In this document: piece by piece, positions 53,227 to 61,809 of the stretch
Layout: each line of letters begins with the position of its first letter
How positions within the stretch are numbered: the first letter of the stretch is position 1
Origin: Sphaerimonospora thailandensis
Lineage (GTDB): Bacteria > Actinomycetota > Actinomycetes > Streptosporangiales > Streptosporangiaceae
Length of the DNA: 64,000 bases
Assembly (NCBI RefSeq): GCF_016863115.1
Contig: NZ_BOOG01000013.1
Span: 62,001-126,000, forward strand
Direction: 5' to 3'
Notes under the pieces: generated by a model
What the model saw: only the letters and a program-made list of their open reading frames with translations
Database searches by the model: none
What the model was told of the DNA's origin: nothing
Translations under genes and position numbers: made by a program

Positions 53227-53877
53227 ATGGCGACAGCGGTCGTGCTCGTATTGAGTTTTGCCACAATTGTTGTGGTTTTGGGTGCTTTTATCGCGAGTTC
53301 GCGGCAGAAGAACCGCGCACCGGCTCCGATCCCGGCGCCGCCATCGCCGGACGATACCGAGCGGGGAGACGGCGGGGGTTCCGCCGACGAATCCGACTAT
53401 TTCGATCCCAGGACGATCAGGGTCGGCGACACGGTCTACGTCCAGGCCGCGCGGCTGCGGGTCCTCGGCGCGCTGCACCTGGGCCTGCAGGGCGACCAGT
53501 GGACCGAATATCTGCTGGACGACGGCACCCGGCGCGCCCAGTGGCTGTCGGTGAAGGAGCGGCCGGGCCCGGCGGAGGGCGTACCCGGTCACCTGGAGGT
53601 CATGCTGTGGACCGAGGTTCCCACCCAGGGCATGGTCCCGGCAAAGCACATGCTGATCTTGGAAGGCGTCGAGTTCTATCCCGTCGACCGCGGCACTGCG
53701 TCCTTCCGCTCCGAGGGGACGACGGGCTTTCCCGACCGCGGCCTGCTCGACTTCGCCGACTACCGGGCCGCCGACGGCCGCCATCTGTCCTTCCAGCGCT
53801 TCCAGGGAGGTCGGTGGGTCTCGTCCCACGCCCATCCGCTGCCCCCCGGGTCGATCTCCGTGGCGGGCCTTCCCTGA
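53227..53877 (+). CDS. DUF4178 membrane-anchored protein
   Basis: A 216-residue protein with one N-terminal membrane helix (residues about 3-24), a Pro/Asp-rich linker and a DUF4178-like beta domain from about 60: IRVGDTVYVQAARLRVLGALHL, TEYLLDDGTRRAQWLSVKE, EVMLWTEVP. DUF4178 proteins often lie beside membrane-stress or lipid-related genes; function unknown. It lies between dapC and the SLT-like protein gene. Confidence 0.8.
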   Translation: MATAVVLVLSFATIVVVLGAFIASSRQKNRAPAPIPAPPSPDDTERGDGGGSADESDYFDPRTIRVGDTVYVQAARLRVLGALHLGLQGDQWTEYLLDDGTRRAQWLSVKERPGPAEGVPGHLEVMLWTEVPTQGMVPAKHMLILEGVEFYPVDRGTASFRSEGTTGFPDRGLLDFADYRAADGRHLSFQRFQGGRWVSSHAHPLPPGSISVAGLP

Positions 53878-53898
53878 TGTCATGGGTAGGTTCTGTAC

Positions 53899-54711
53899 GT
53901 GAGTAGGCGTCCATCTCGAACCGCTGTGACCATCGCGGTCATCGTCGCCCTGCTGGCGGGCGGCATCTACTTCGGCGTCTATCACCTGTTGAAGAAGGCC
54001 CGGCCGTTCGCGCTCGGCGAACACTGCATCATCGACACCCCCGACGGAACGCTCGATCTCGACATCGAGCAGACGCAGATCGCCGCCACGATCGCGGCCG
54101 TCGCGGCGCGGCGGAGGCTGCCGGAACGGGCGCTGCAGATCGCGTACGTGACCGCCATCCAGGAGTCGAAGCTGGCGAACCTGCCGTACGGCGATCGCGA
54201 CTCGGTCGGCGTGTTCCAGCAGCGGCCGTCCCAGGGCTGGGGCACGTCCGACGAGCTCCAGGATCCCGTCTACGCGACCAGGAAGTTCTTCGCCGCCCTG
54301 GAGAAGGTGAGTCGCTACCGGAACCTGCCGCTGCACGACGCGGCCCAGGCCGTGCAACGCTCGGCCGACGGCTCGGCCTACGCCCAGCACGAGCCGGCCG
54401 CCAGGATCCTCGCCGCGGCGTTCACCGGCCGCGTCCCCAGGGCGGTGCACTGCTGGTACCCGCCGCCGGCCGACTCGGTCAAGGCCCGACCGGCGGCGGC
54501 GCGCAAGCAGCTCCTGCGGGCGCTCGGCGACGACTCCTCGCCCAAACGCGGCTGGTTGATCGCCGCGTGGTACGTGGCGCACGCGCAGAAGTACGGCCTG
54601 CGGCAGGTGCGCTATGACGGGGTCGCCTGGACGGCGGCCGCCGGCCACGACGGCTGGCTGAAGGACGCCAAGGGCGGCGGCAAGGCCGTCGGGGCCGTGC
54701 AGATCGCCTGA
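53899..54711 (+). CDS. Membrane-anchored lytic transglycosylase-like protein
   Basis: A 270-residue protein starting at GTG 53899 (TAGGTT six bases upstream, leaderless). One N-terminal membrane helix is followed by a helical domain with TAIQESKLANLPYGDRDSVGVFQQRPSQGWG. Glu in AIQESKL and the GVFQQRPS segment are placed like the catalytic Glu and GLMQ-type motif of SLT domains. Such proteins have been misnamed heavy-metal transporters in databases. A wall-active or wall-binding role is likely; activity is unproven. Confidence 0.72.
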   Translation: MSRRPSRTAVTIAVIVALLAGGIYFGVYHLLKKARPFALGEHCIIDTPDGTLDLDIEQTQIAATIAAVAARRRLPERALQIAYVTAIQESKLANLPYGDRDSVGVFQQRPSQGWGTSDELQDPVYATRKFFAALEKVSRYRNLPLHDAAQAVQRSADGSAYAQHEPAARILAAAFTGRVPRAVHCWYPPPADSVKARPAAARKQLLRALGDDSSPKRGWLIAAWYVAHAQKYGLRQVRYDGVAWTAAAGHDGWLKDAKGGGKAVGAVQIA

Positions 54712-54721
54712 CCGGCACGAC

Positions 54722-54727
54722 TAAGGT
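54722..54727 (+). promoter_or_regulatory. -10 box TAAGGT of leaderless dapE
   Basis: TAAGGT ends eight bases before ATG 54736. An AGGAG also lies in the gap, so some leadered translation remains possible. Confidence 0.45.
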
Positions 54728-54735
54728 CAGGAGAC

Positions 54736-55791
54736 ATGCGGCTTGACCTTGCACAGGATGTGGGAGCGCTGACGGCGCAGCTGGTGGACATCGAGTCCGT
54801 GAGCGGGGCGGAGAAGGAGCTCGCCGACGCGATCGAGGAGGCCCTGCTCCCGCTGGGCCACCTGACCGTACGGCGCGACGGCCAGAACATCGTGGCCCGC
54901 ACCGAGCTCGGGCGCGCCGAGCGGGTCGTGATCGCCGGGCACCTCGACACGGTGCCGGTGGCCGGCAACCTGCCGAGCCGGGTGGCCGACGGCGTTCTCT
55001 ACGGCTGCGGCACCTCGGACATGAAGAGCGGCATGGCCGTACAGCTCAAGCTCTGCCTGCTGGAGAACCCGAACCGGGACCTGACCTTCGTCTTCTACGA
55101 CTGCGAGGAGGTCGAGGCGGAGCGCAGCGGCCTGCTGCGGCTGACCCGCGAGCACCCGGACTGGCTGGCCGGCGACTTCGCGATCGTGATGGAGGGGACG
55201 AACGGGTTGATCGAGGGCGGCTGCCAGGGCACGCTGCGGGTCGAGGTGGTCGCCCGCGGCGTACGCGCCCACAGCGCGCGCTCGTGGGAGGGCGTCAACG
55301 CGATCCACGCGATCAAGCCGATCATCGACGTGCTGGATCGCCACGAGGCTCGTAGGCCCGTCGTGGACGGCCTGGAATATCACGAAGGGCTGAACGCCGT
55401 CGCCGTACGCGGCGGGGTCGCGGGCAACGTCATCCCGGACGAGTGCGTGGTGACGGTCAACTACCGTTTCGCCCCGGATCGCACCCTCGATGAGGCCTTC
55501 GATCACGTCCGCGAGGTGTTCGACGGTTTCGAGGTCCGGCTCACCGACGGCGCTCCCGGCGCCCGCCCCGGGCTGACCCATCCGGTGGCCGCGGCCTTCG
55601 CGGCGGCGATCGGCGGCGAGCCGCGAGCCAAGCTGGGCTGGACCGACGTCGCCAGGTTCTCCGCTCTCGGCATGCCGGCGGTCAACTGCGGGCCGGGCGA
55701 CCCCAACGTCGCGCACACGAGCGGGGAGCACGTCAGCCTGGCGAAGATCGCGGAGTGTGAGCGCCGCATGGTCGACTGGCTGACCGCGTGA
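54736..55791 (+). CDS. dapE: Succinyl-diaminopimelate desuccinylase DapE
   Basis: A 351-residue M20-family dizinc hydrolase. Metal and catalytic residues: His69 (AGHLDTVP), Asp95 (GTSDMKSG), Glu124-Glu125 (DCEEVEAE), and late GVRAHSARSWEG and NVAHTSGEHV. It removes succinate from N-succinyl-LL-diaminopimelate, the step after DapC. A strong hairpin follows. Confidence 0.93.
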   Translation: MRLDLAQDVGALTAQLVDIESVSGAEKELADAIEEALLPLGHLTVRRDGQNIVARTELGRAERVVIAGHLDTVPVAGNLPSRVADGVLYGCGTSDMKSGMAVQLKLCLLENPNRDLTFVFYDCEEVEAERSGLLRLTREHPDWLAGDFAIVMEGTNGLIEGGCQGTLRVEVVARGVRAHSARSWEGVNAIHAIKPIIDVLDRHEARRPVVDGLEYHEGLNAVAVRGGVAGNVIPDECVVTVNYRFAPDRTLDEAFDHVREVFDGFEVRLTDGAPGARPGLTHPVAAAFAAAIGGEPRAKLGWTDVARFSALGMPAVNCGPGDPNVAHTSGEHVSLAKIAECERRMVDWLTA

Positions 55792-55815
55792 GTCCGGTGG
55801 GCACCGGCAGAAAGA

Positions 55816-55863
55816 CGAAGGTGACTTTCCTCGTCGGCCATTAGACGGGGAAAGCCACCTTCG
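55816..55863 (+). terminator. Terminator of dapE
   Basis: A 20-bp stem (55816-55835 with 55844-55863; 18 Watson-Crick pairs and two mispairs or wobbles) closes an 8-base loop, 25 bases past the dapE stop. Confidence 0.82.
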
Positions 55864-55948
55864 ATCCCGAGCAGCACCCTCGCCTCTTAGACGGCGCCAC
55901 CTCCGATCCCGGTTCCGTACGGTTTCAAGATTGTTCACCTCGGTGGGC

Positions 55949-55954
55949 TAGCGT
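55949..55954 (+). promoter_or_regulatory. -10 box TAGCGT of leaderless LOG gene
   Basis: TAGCGT ends eight bases before ATG 55963, the same box and spacing as at sdhC (24108) and 34895. Confidence 0.5.
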
Positions 55955-55962
55955 GGACAGGC

Positions 55963-56709
55963 ATGAATTCCCAGATGCCCGAACGCCGCCAGGGCCCGTC
56001 AGTGGTCCGCGGCGACCTCGTTCCGAAATCGACGTATGACCAGCGCCTGCTCGATCGCAAGGGCCCGACCGGATGGCTGCACGAGGACCCCTGGCGGGTG
56101 CTGCGCATCCAGTCGGAGTTCGTCGAGGGATTCAGCGTCCTCGCCGAACTGCCCACGGCGGTGACGGTCTTCGGCTCCGCCCGCGTCCCGCCGGACAGCC
56201 CCGACTACGAGCTCGGCGTACGGCTCGGCGCGGCGCTGGCCGAGGCGGGCTTCGCGGTGATCACGGGAGGCGGTCCCGGCCTCATGGAGGCGGCCAACAA
56301 GGGTGCGATGGAGGCCGGCGGCATCTCCGTGGGACTGGGCATCGAGCTGCCCCACGAGCAGCACCTCAACGACTACATCAATCTCGGCGTCGAGTTCCGC
56401 TACTTCTTCGTGCGCAAGACGATGTTCACCAAGTACGCCTGCGGGTTCATCGCGCTGCCCGGAGGGTTCGGCACGCTCGACGAGCTGTTCGAGTCGCTGA
56501 CCCTCGTGCAGACGCGCAAGGTCACCTCATTCCCGGTGATCTTGATGGGGTCGGACTTCTGGGGCCCCCTGCTCGACTGGGTCCGCGGCACGCTGGCGGA
56601 GACCGGCAAGATCTCCTCGCGCGACGTCGATCTGCTCTCGGTCACGGACGATCCCGAGGAGGCCGTCCGGATCGTCACCGAGGCCGCCCGGCGCAACGGT
56701 GATCGATAG
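55963..56709 (+). CDS. LOG-family protein (TIGR00730), long form
   Basis: A 248-residue protein with the LOG motifs TVFGSARVP, ITGGGPGLMEAANKGA and LPGGFGTLDELFE (residues about 167-177). LOG proteins are Rossmann-like hydrolases; plant and some bacterial members release cytokinin bases from their ribotides by phosphoribohydrolase action. The N-terminal extension of about 60 residues marks the long bacterial type. A second, shorter LOG gene follows nine bases later. The natural substrate is uncertain. Confidence 0.9.
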   Translation: MNSQMPERRQGPSVVRGDLVPKSTYDQRLLDRKGPTGWLHEDPWRVLRIQSEFVEGFSVLAELPTAVTVFGSARVPPDSPDYELGVRLGAALAEAGFAVITGGGPGLMEAANKGAMEAGGISVGLGIELPHEQHLNDYINLGVEFRYFFVRKTMFTKYACGFIALPGGFGTLDELFESLTLVQTRKVTSFPVILMGSDFWGPLLDWVRGTLAETGKISSRDVDLLSVTDDPEEAVRIVTEAARRNGDR

Positions 56710-56718
56710 GGTGGCCCG

Positions 56719-57294
56719 GTGTTCGTCTGCGTGTACTGCTCGTCCAGCCAGAAGATCGACCGCAAGTACCTCGACCTCGCCAGGGACGTGGGCGCGGAGC
56801 TGGCCCGGCGTGGTCACGGCCTGGTCAGCGGAGGGGCGATCGTCTCCTGCATGGGCGAGGTCGCGAGAGCCGTACGGGACGGCGGCGGCCACACCGTGGG
56901 GGTGATCCCCCAGGCCCTGGTGGACATCGAGATCGCCGACACCGAAGCCGGCGAGTTGGTCATCACGGCGGACATGCGGGAGCGCAAGGGCGTCATGGAC
57001 GCCCGCGCCGACGCGTTCCTCGTGCTGCCGGGCGGCATCGGCACGCTGGAGGAGCTCTTCGAGATCTGGACCACCCGCGTGCTCGGCCTCCATGATCGAC
57101 CATTGGTCGTGCTCGACCCGTGGGGCCTGTACGAGCCGTTGCGCGATCTCGTCGACGGGATGTACGAGCAGGGCTTCACCCGGCCGAACGTCTTCGACGG
57201 GATCTCCTGGGCGACCACGGTAGAGGAGGCCCTCGACCTGCTCGACAGGCCGGGTCCGCCGCTGCGGCCGACCGGAGAGGAGCTGGGCGAGTAG
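56719..57294 (+). CDS. LOG-family protein, short form (cytokinin riboside phosphoribohydrolase-like)
   Basis: A 191-residue protein starting at GTG 56719, with the LOG set CVYCSSS, VSGGAIVSCMGEVARAV and LPGGIGTLEELFE. The classical motif GGGxxGLMG is changed to GGAIVSCMG. TAGGGT overlapping the previous gene's TAG stop lies six bases upstream, so it may be transcribed both from the upstream LOG gene and from its own leaderless start. Confidence 0.88.
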   Translation: MFVCVYCSSSQKIDRKYLDLARDVGAELARRGHGLVSGGAIVSCMGEVARAVRDGGGHTVGVIPQALVDIEIADTEAGELVITADMRERKGVMDARADAFLVLPGGIGTLEELFEIWTTRVLGLHDRPLVVLDPWGLYEPLRDLVDGMYEQGFTRPNVFDGISWATTVEEALDLLDRPGPPLRPTGEELGE

Positions 57295-57454
57295 CGGTGG
57301 GGCAATCATGATTCTTTAGTGGTTTATGTGCGATTTGTCCGCTATTGCGGTTAGTGTGGGCAACCACCCGCGGAAGCCAAGGCGCGTCCAGGGGCGCGCC
57401 CCGGGACGCGACCAGGGAGGTTTCCCCCGTAACGACCGCAGGGAGCTGTTTCAT

Positions 57455-58021
57455 ATGCGAGGGCGCGTCCACTCCCAGACGAGCCATCCGGATCACGGCC
57501 GGTCGGAGACCCTGTCAGGACCGGCCGACGACTCCAGCCCCGTGAACAGGAAGACTCTTGTCATCGCCGCTTCCGCCCTGGTCGCCGTATTGGCCGCAGG
57601 CGGCGTCGGCTTCGCCGTTCTGAGTGGATCCGATGCTCCTGCCCGGGGCCCGGCGCCCGCGGCGTCGGAGCAGGCAGGAGTCGATCAGTCCGATGCTGAT
57701 CAGTCCGGTGGTGAAGGCGCCGACCAGGCTCAGGAGCCGGGCGGGGCCGGCGACACGGGCTCCGATGCCGCGAGCGGTTCAGGCGCCCCGGAGGGTTCCG
57801 GCGGCGGGGCCTCCGACGGCGCGGGAACCGGGACCGACAAGAGCGGCGCGACCGGCGACGGCGCCGCGAGCAAGCCGCGCGACACCGGCAAGAATCGGGC
57901 GGACCAGAACAAGGAAGGCTCCGGCTCGGGTTCGACGGGTTCGGCCGCGGATGACGCCGGCTCCCCGGCGGACGGTCCGGCCGGGCTCATCCCCGGCGAG
58001 TGCGCCAAGAGCGGGTGTTAG
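57455..58021 (+). CDS. Membrane-anchored low-complexity (Gly/Ser/Ala/Asp) protein
   Basis: A 188-residue protein. ATG 57455 is chosen for the GGGAG nine bases upstream; the frame stays open to 57326. A short basic N-terminus is followed by one membrane helix (NRKTLVIAASALVAVLAAGGVGFAVL, about residues 30-55). The rest is about 130 residues of Gly/Ser/Ala/Asp/Glu low complexity, ending GECAKSGC with two cysteines. Probably an exported disordered stalk; I recognise no domain. Confidence 0.68.
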   Translation: MRGRVHSQTSHPDHGRSETLSGPADDSSPVNRKTLVIAASALVAVLAAGGVGFAVLSGSDAPARGPAPAASEQAGVDQSDADQSGGEGADQAQEPGGAGDTGSDAASGSGAPEGSGGGASDGAGTGTDKSGATGDGAASKPRDTGKNRADQNKEGSGSGSTGSAADDAGSPADGPAGLIPGECAKSGC

Positions 58022-58073
58022 GGAGCCGGGCTTAGCGACTCGTGGGGATACGACTTGTGGCACGATTCGTAAT

Positions 58074-58487
58074 GTGCTGATCGTACTCGTCATCGCCGGG
58101 ATCGCCGTCGTCGGGTGCGTGGTGCTGGCCTCCCTCGGACACGGCGGTGAGATGGCCGAGTTCCCGCCTGACGTGCCGCCGCTCGATCTGCCCGACGTCC
58201 ACCGGATGACCGCGGCGGACCTGGTCGTGCTGCGCCTCCCGATCGGCATCGTGGGCTACAACACGGAGGCGGTCGACGAGACGCTGCGGCGGGTCGCGAC
58301 CGCGCTGAGCGAGCGGGACACGCGGATCGCGGTGCTGGAGCAGCGCCTGGCCGAGTGGACCGCCGGGCGGGTGGAGACGCTCCGGGAGGCGTACGCCCGG
58401 CCGGTAGGCGCCCGGCGCGAGCCGAAGAGCCTGTCCGCGGCCGAGGTCTGGCAGGACGATCGGGCGGACGCGGAGGAGTCGTGGTGA
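58074..58487 (+). CDS. DivIVA-domain small membrane protein
   Basis: A 137-residue protein starting at GTG 58074 with CACGAT seven bases upstream. It has one N-terminal membrane helix (LIVLVIAGIAVVGCVVLASLG), then a DivIVA-like motif LVVLRLPIGIVGYNTEAVDETLRRV (the F/Y-x-x-x-L-R-G-Y-x-x-x-x-V-D pattern). A short coiled coil follows (VATALSERDTRIAVLEQRLAEW). It may localise to curved membrane or poles. It overlaps tag by four bases. Confidence 0.8.
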   Translation: MLIVLVIAGIAVVGCVVLASLGHGGEMAEFPPDVPPLDLPDVHRMTAADLVVLRLPIGIVGYNTEAVDETLRRVATALSERDTRIAVLEQRLAEWTAGRVETLREAYARPVGARREPKSLSAAEVWQDDRADAEESW

Positions 58488-59056
58488 TCCGTTGCGGCTG
58501 GGCCGCCTCGGCGTCCGACTACGCCGCCTACCACGACGACGAGTGGGGCCGGCCGGTCCGCGGCGACGACCGCGTCTATGAGCGGCTGACGCTGGAGGCC
58601 TTCCAGTCGGGGCTGTCCTGGCTGACGATCCTGCGCAAACGGGAGAACTTCCGGGCCGCCTTCGCGGGCTTCTCCATCCCCGCCGTGGCCGCGTTCGATG
58701 AGTCTGACGTGGCACGGCTGATGGCCGACCCGGGCATCGTACGCAACCGCGCCAAGATCGACGCGGCTGTCTCCAACGCCCGGGTGGCGTTGGAGCTGCC
58801 GGGTGGGGTGTCAGACCTGGTCTGGCGGTACGCGGAGGAGCCGGGGACGCCTCCCGGGACGCCGGCCGACGTCCCGGCCTGGACCGCGGCCTCGGCGGCC
58901 CTGGCGAAGGAGCTCAGGAAACACGGTTTCCGGTTCGTCGGCCCCACCACCGCGTACGCCCTCATGCAGGCCATCGGCCTGGTGAACGACCACATCGCCG
59001 ACTGCTGGGTGCGTGCGGAGGTCACCGCTCTTCGAAGCGAGGCAGCGGCTCATTAG
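58484..59056 (+). CDS. tag: DNA-3-methyladenine glycosylase I
   Basis: A 190-residue protein. GTG 58484 overlaps the preceding stop (GTGA), with GGAGGAG five bases upstream. Zinc ligands of the TagI family are in place: Cys4 and His17 at the N-terminus, and the C-terminal H-x3-C (NDHIADCWVR). LEAFQSGLSWLTILRKRENFR holds the recognition helices. It excises 3-methyladenine from alkylated DNA. Confidence 0.94.
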   Translation: MIRCGWAASASDYAAYHDDEWGRPVRGDDRVYERLTLEAFQSGLSWLTILRKRENFRAAFAGFSIPAVAAFDESDVARLMADPGIVRNRAKIDAAVSNARVALELPGGVSDLVWRYAEEPGTPPGTPADVPAWTAASAALAKELRKHGFRFVGPTTAYALMQAIGLVNDHIADCWVRAEVTALRSEAAAH

Positions 59057-59069
59057 CTTTCCAGGCTGC

Positions 59070-59837
59070 TCAGCTTTCCAGGCTGCGGTCGACGAACGCC
59101 GCGGCGGCGGGCAGCAAACGGGCGGCCTCCCGCTCGAAGAAGGCGCGTGCCGCCTCGCCGGGCCAGCCGGTCGGCAGCAGTTCGACGGGCAGCCCGGGGT
59201 CGCGGAACAGGAAGTTGCGCCAACCGTGCAGGAGCCTGCTGCGGACCGCGAAGACCAGGTCGTCCGGGGCGCTCTCGGACAGGGACCCGACGAGGTCGAC
59301 CGCACAGGTCAGCCAGTCCTCATAAGCCTTGGCGATGCCGTCGAGGTCCCATGCCCGGGCCAGCAGCGTGCGGGGGTCGCCTTCCAACGTCGCTTCGAAC
59401 CGGTGGGCGGGCATGTGCAGTTCGTCGAGCTCCGGCGAGGGTCGTGGTCCGATCCAGGTCGTCTCGGTCAAAGGCGCGTACCCGAGGAAGGTCAGGTCGG
59501 CCCGGAGCCGTTCGCGTCTGGCACGGTCCCTGATCGGCTCGAGCACCAGGATGTGCCACCGTCCTGACCAGGTCATTCCGCCCATGCGGTAGATCCGTGC
59601 GGCGGTCTCGTCGAGGCGCCGCTCACACTTCGGAGTGACCGCGTAACCGGGCCCCTGCCGGAGCCGTACGGGATCGAGCCAGCCCTGGCGCACCATGCGG
59701 GAGATCGCGGTACGGACGGCCGGGGCGGCGATGCCGAGCGGCGCGAGCAGACGGACGAGCGCTGCGACCGAGGCGCGGCCGCCTCGCGTGCGGAGGTGGT
59801 CGCCGTAGAGGTCGAAAAGGGCGGCTCGGGCGTTCAT
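59070..59837 (-). CDS. PaaX-family transcriptional regulator
   Basis: A 255-residue protein. ATG 59837 is chosen because GGAGGGG and a TACACT (seven bases upstream) precede it; the frame runs on to 59873. The N-terminal winged helix (SVAALVRLLAPLGIAAPAVRTAISRMVRQGWL), then the PaaX-type central domain (WSGRWHILVLEP...RRERLRADLTFLGYAPLTETTWIGPRP), and a C-terminal domain. PaaX proteins repress phenylacetate catabolism and sense phenylacetyl-CoA, but no paa genes are near, so the target is unknown. Convergent with tag. Confidence 0.88.
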   Translation of the reverse strand: MNARAALFDLYGDHLRTRGGRASVAALVRLLAPLGIAAPAVRTAISRMVRQGWLDPVRLRQGPGYAVTPKCERRLDETAARIYRMGGMTWSGRWHILVLEPIRDRARRERLRADLTFLGYAPLTETTWIGPRPSPELDELHMPAHRFEATLEGDPRTLLARAWDLDGIAKAYEDWLTCAVDLVGSLSESAPDDLVFAVRSRLLHGWRNFLFRDPGLPVELLPTGWPGEAARAFFEREAARLLPAAAAFVDRSLES

Positions 59838-60028
59838 CCCCTCCAGTGTGTAGTCAGGAGCCGCCGGCCACAACGGGGACGAACGGGCATTGATCCACTG
59901 AACGGAGCCGGGGCGTTACCTTTTTGAGCCCGGAGGCGGGATAATAAGACATCACAGAAACGTGAATACGCCGGTTACCCCAAGGGTTACCCCGCGGGGC
60001 GGCCGACAACGCGGGAAGGGATACACGC

Positions 60029-60196
60029 ATGGCGGCGATGAAGCCGCGGACCGGCGACGGTCCGCTGGAGGTCACCAAGGAAGGACGGGGCATCGTCATG
60101 CGGGTCCCGCTTGAGGGTGGTGGCCGACTCGTCGTCGAGCTGTCGGCGGACGAGGCCAGCGCCCTCGGCGACGCGCTGAAGAACGTGGTCGGCTGA
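60029..60196 (+). CDS. DUF3117 small protein
   Basis: A 55-residue protein, MAAMKPRTGDGPLEVTKEGR to NVVG, matching the highly conserved actinobacterial DUF3117 family almost over its full length. GGGAAGGG lies 9-17 bases before ATG 60029. Function unknown; its strict conservation suggests a basic cellular role. A strong hairpin follows, and pepA lies downstream. Confidence 0.93.
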   Translation: MAAMKPRTGDGPLEVTKEGRGIVMRVPLEGGGRLVVELSADEASALGDALKNVVG

Positions 60197-60219
60197 ACCC
60201 CCAGCCGACTGTTGATTAA

Positions 60220-60268
60220 GGCCCCGGCGCAGGGGGGAGTAACAGCGGGATTCCCCAGCGCCGGGGCC
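60220..60268 (+). terminator. Terminator between the DUF3117 gene and pepA
   Basis: GGCCCCGGCGC (60220-60230) pairs perfectly with 60258-60268. An inner GGGGA/TTCCCC stem extends the hairpin. It lies 23 bases after the DUF3117 stop and 23 before the pepA start. Confidence 0.82.
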
Positions 60269-60291
60269 GCTCCGTTCGCTGGAGGTGTTAC

Positions 60292-61782
60292 TTGCCCATC
60301 GAGACCACGCCGACCTTCGCCGGGGACCGGGATGCGGTCGTGAACGCGGAACTCGTCGCCCTGCCCTTCGGGACCGATCTCACGCTCGGCGTCGAGGAGT
60401 CGTCGCTCGCGGCGCTCCGCGCCGAACTGCCGGTGCCCCCGGGCGCGTTGCTCGCACATTACGAGGCCAAGGGGGAGGCCGGCGAGGTCTTCGAACTGCC
60501 GGTCATGCGTGGCGACGGCGTCGGCCGCCTCCTGCTGTACGGCACGGGCGACTGCGAGGGACGGGCCCTGCGCAAGGCGGGGGCGGCGCTCGCCAGGAAG
60601 GCGAAGGGCCGCGCGTCGCTGACCGTCGTCGTCCCGGAGCGGGGAGACATGGCGGCGCTCGCCGAAGGTGCGCTGCTGGCCACCTACACGTTCACCATCG
60701 GCAAAGGCGGCGCCAAACCGGTCGGTGAGATCCAGTTCGCGGGTGGACTGCACACGGGTGGATCGGGCGCCGGTGGCGGGGGGTTCGCCGATGGGCAGGA
60801 GGACGCGCTGCGCCGCGGCGCGGCGGTCGCCCGCGCCACCGCGCTGGCCCGTGACCTCATCAACATGCCCGCCTCCGTGAAGACCCCGGCCTGGCTCGCC
60901 GAACAGGCCGCGGCGGTGGCCGCCGACTCCGGCCTCGCCGTACGGATCCGGGACGAGACGGACCTCGGGGAGTTCGGCGGCATCCGCGCGGTCGGACAGG
61001 GGTCGGTCAGCCCGCCCAGGCTGGTGGAGCTCTCCTATTCGCCCGAGGGCGCGAGGGCTCACGTGGTGCTCGTCGGGAAAGGGATCACGTTCGACACCGG
61101 AGGGTTGTCGCTCAAGCCCACGGAGAGCATGAAGGCGATGAAGACCGACATGGCGGGCGGCGCAGCCGTGATCGCCACCATGAGCGCGCTGTCGGCTTTC
61201 GCGGCGCCGGTCCGGGTGACCGGGCTGGTCGCCTGCGCGGAGAACGCCATCTCGGGATCGGCCCAGCGGCCGAGCGACGTGATCAGGCAGTATGGCGGGC
61301 GCACGGTCGAGGTGCTGAACACCGACGCGGAGGGCCGTCTCGTCATGGCGGACGCGCTGGCCTACGCGGACGCCGAGCTCGATCCCGACGTGATGATCGA
61401 CATCGCCACGCTGACCGGCGCGGCCAAGGTGGCCCTCGGCCAGCGGGTCGCCGCGCTCTACGCCACCGACGAATCGCTGGCCGGCGAGTTGCTCGCGGCC
61501 GGCGAGGCCGGCGGAGAGCCGCTCTGGCGGATGCCCCTGGTGGACGACTACCGGTCCGACCTCGACTCCGACATCGCGGACCTGGCGAACGTGGACCGGA
61601 AGATGTCGGGCGCCGCCGGATCGATCACCGCGGCGCTGTTCCTCCGCGAGTTCACCGGCGGGCGGTCCTGGGCCCACCTCGACATCGCCGGCCCGGCCAG
61701 GGCGGCGGCGGACGACGCCGAGATCACCAAGGGCGGCACCGGCTACGGCGTGCGCCTGCTCCTCCGCTACCTCGCGGGGTAG
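60292..61782 (+). CDS. pepA: Leucyl aminopeptidase PepA (M17)
   Basis: A 496-residue protein starting at TTG 60292 with GGAGGTG four bases upstream. The N-terminal macro-like domain is followed by the M17 catalytic domain with GKGITFDTGGLSLKP, MKTDMAGGAA and the signature NTDAEGRLVMADAL, which holds the two-metal ligands and the catalytic Lys/Arg. It is a cytoplasmic hexameric aminopeptidase used in peptide turnover; some relatives also bind DNA. Confidence 0.95.
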   Translation: MPIETTPTFAGDRDAVVNAELVALPFGTDLTLGVEESSLAALRAELPVPPGALLAHYEAKGEAGEVFELPVMRGDGVGRLLLYGTGDCEGRALRKAGAALARKAKGRASLTVVVPERGDMAALAEGALLATYTFTIGKGGAKPVGEIQFAGGLHTGGSGAGGGGFADGQEDALRRGAAVARATALARDLINMPASVKTPAWLAEQAAAVAADSGLAVRIRDETDLGEFGGIRAVGQGSVSPPRLVELSYSPEGARAHVVLVGKGITFDTGGLSLKPTESMKAMKTDMAGGAAVIATMSALSAFAAPVRVTGLVACAENAISGSAQRPSDVIRQYGGRTVEVLNTDAEGRLVMADALAYADAELDPDVMIDIATLTGAAKVALGQRVAALYATDESLAGELLAAGEAGGEPLWRMPLVDDYRSDLDSDIADLANVDRKMSGAAGSITAALFLREFTGGRSWAHLDIAGPARAAADDAEITKGGTGYGVRLLLRYLAG

Positions 61783-61809
61783 ACCCGGGGCCGGACAGGG
61801 CAGGAACGA

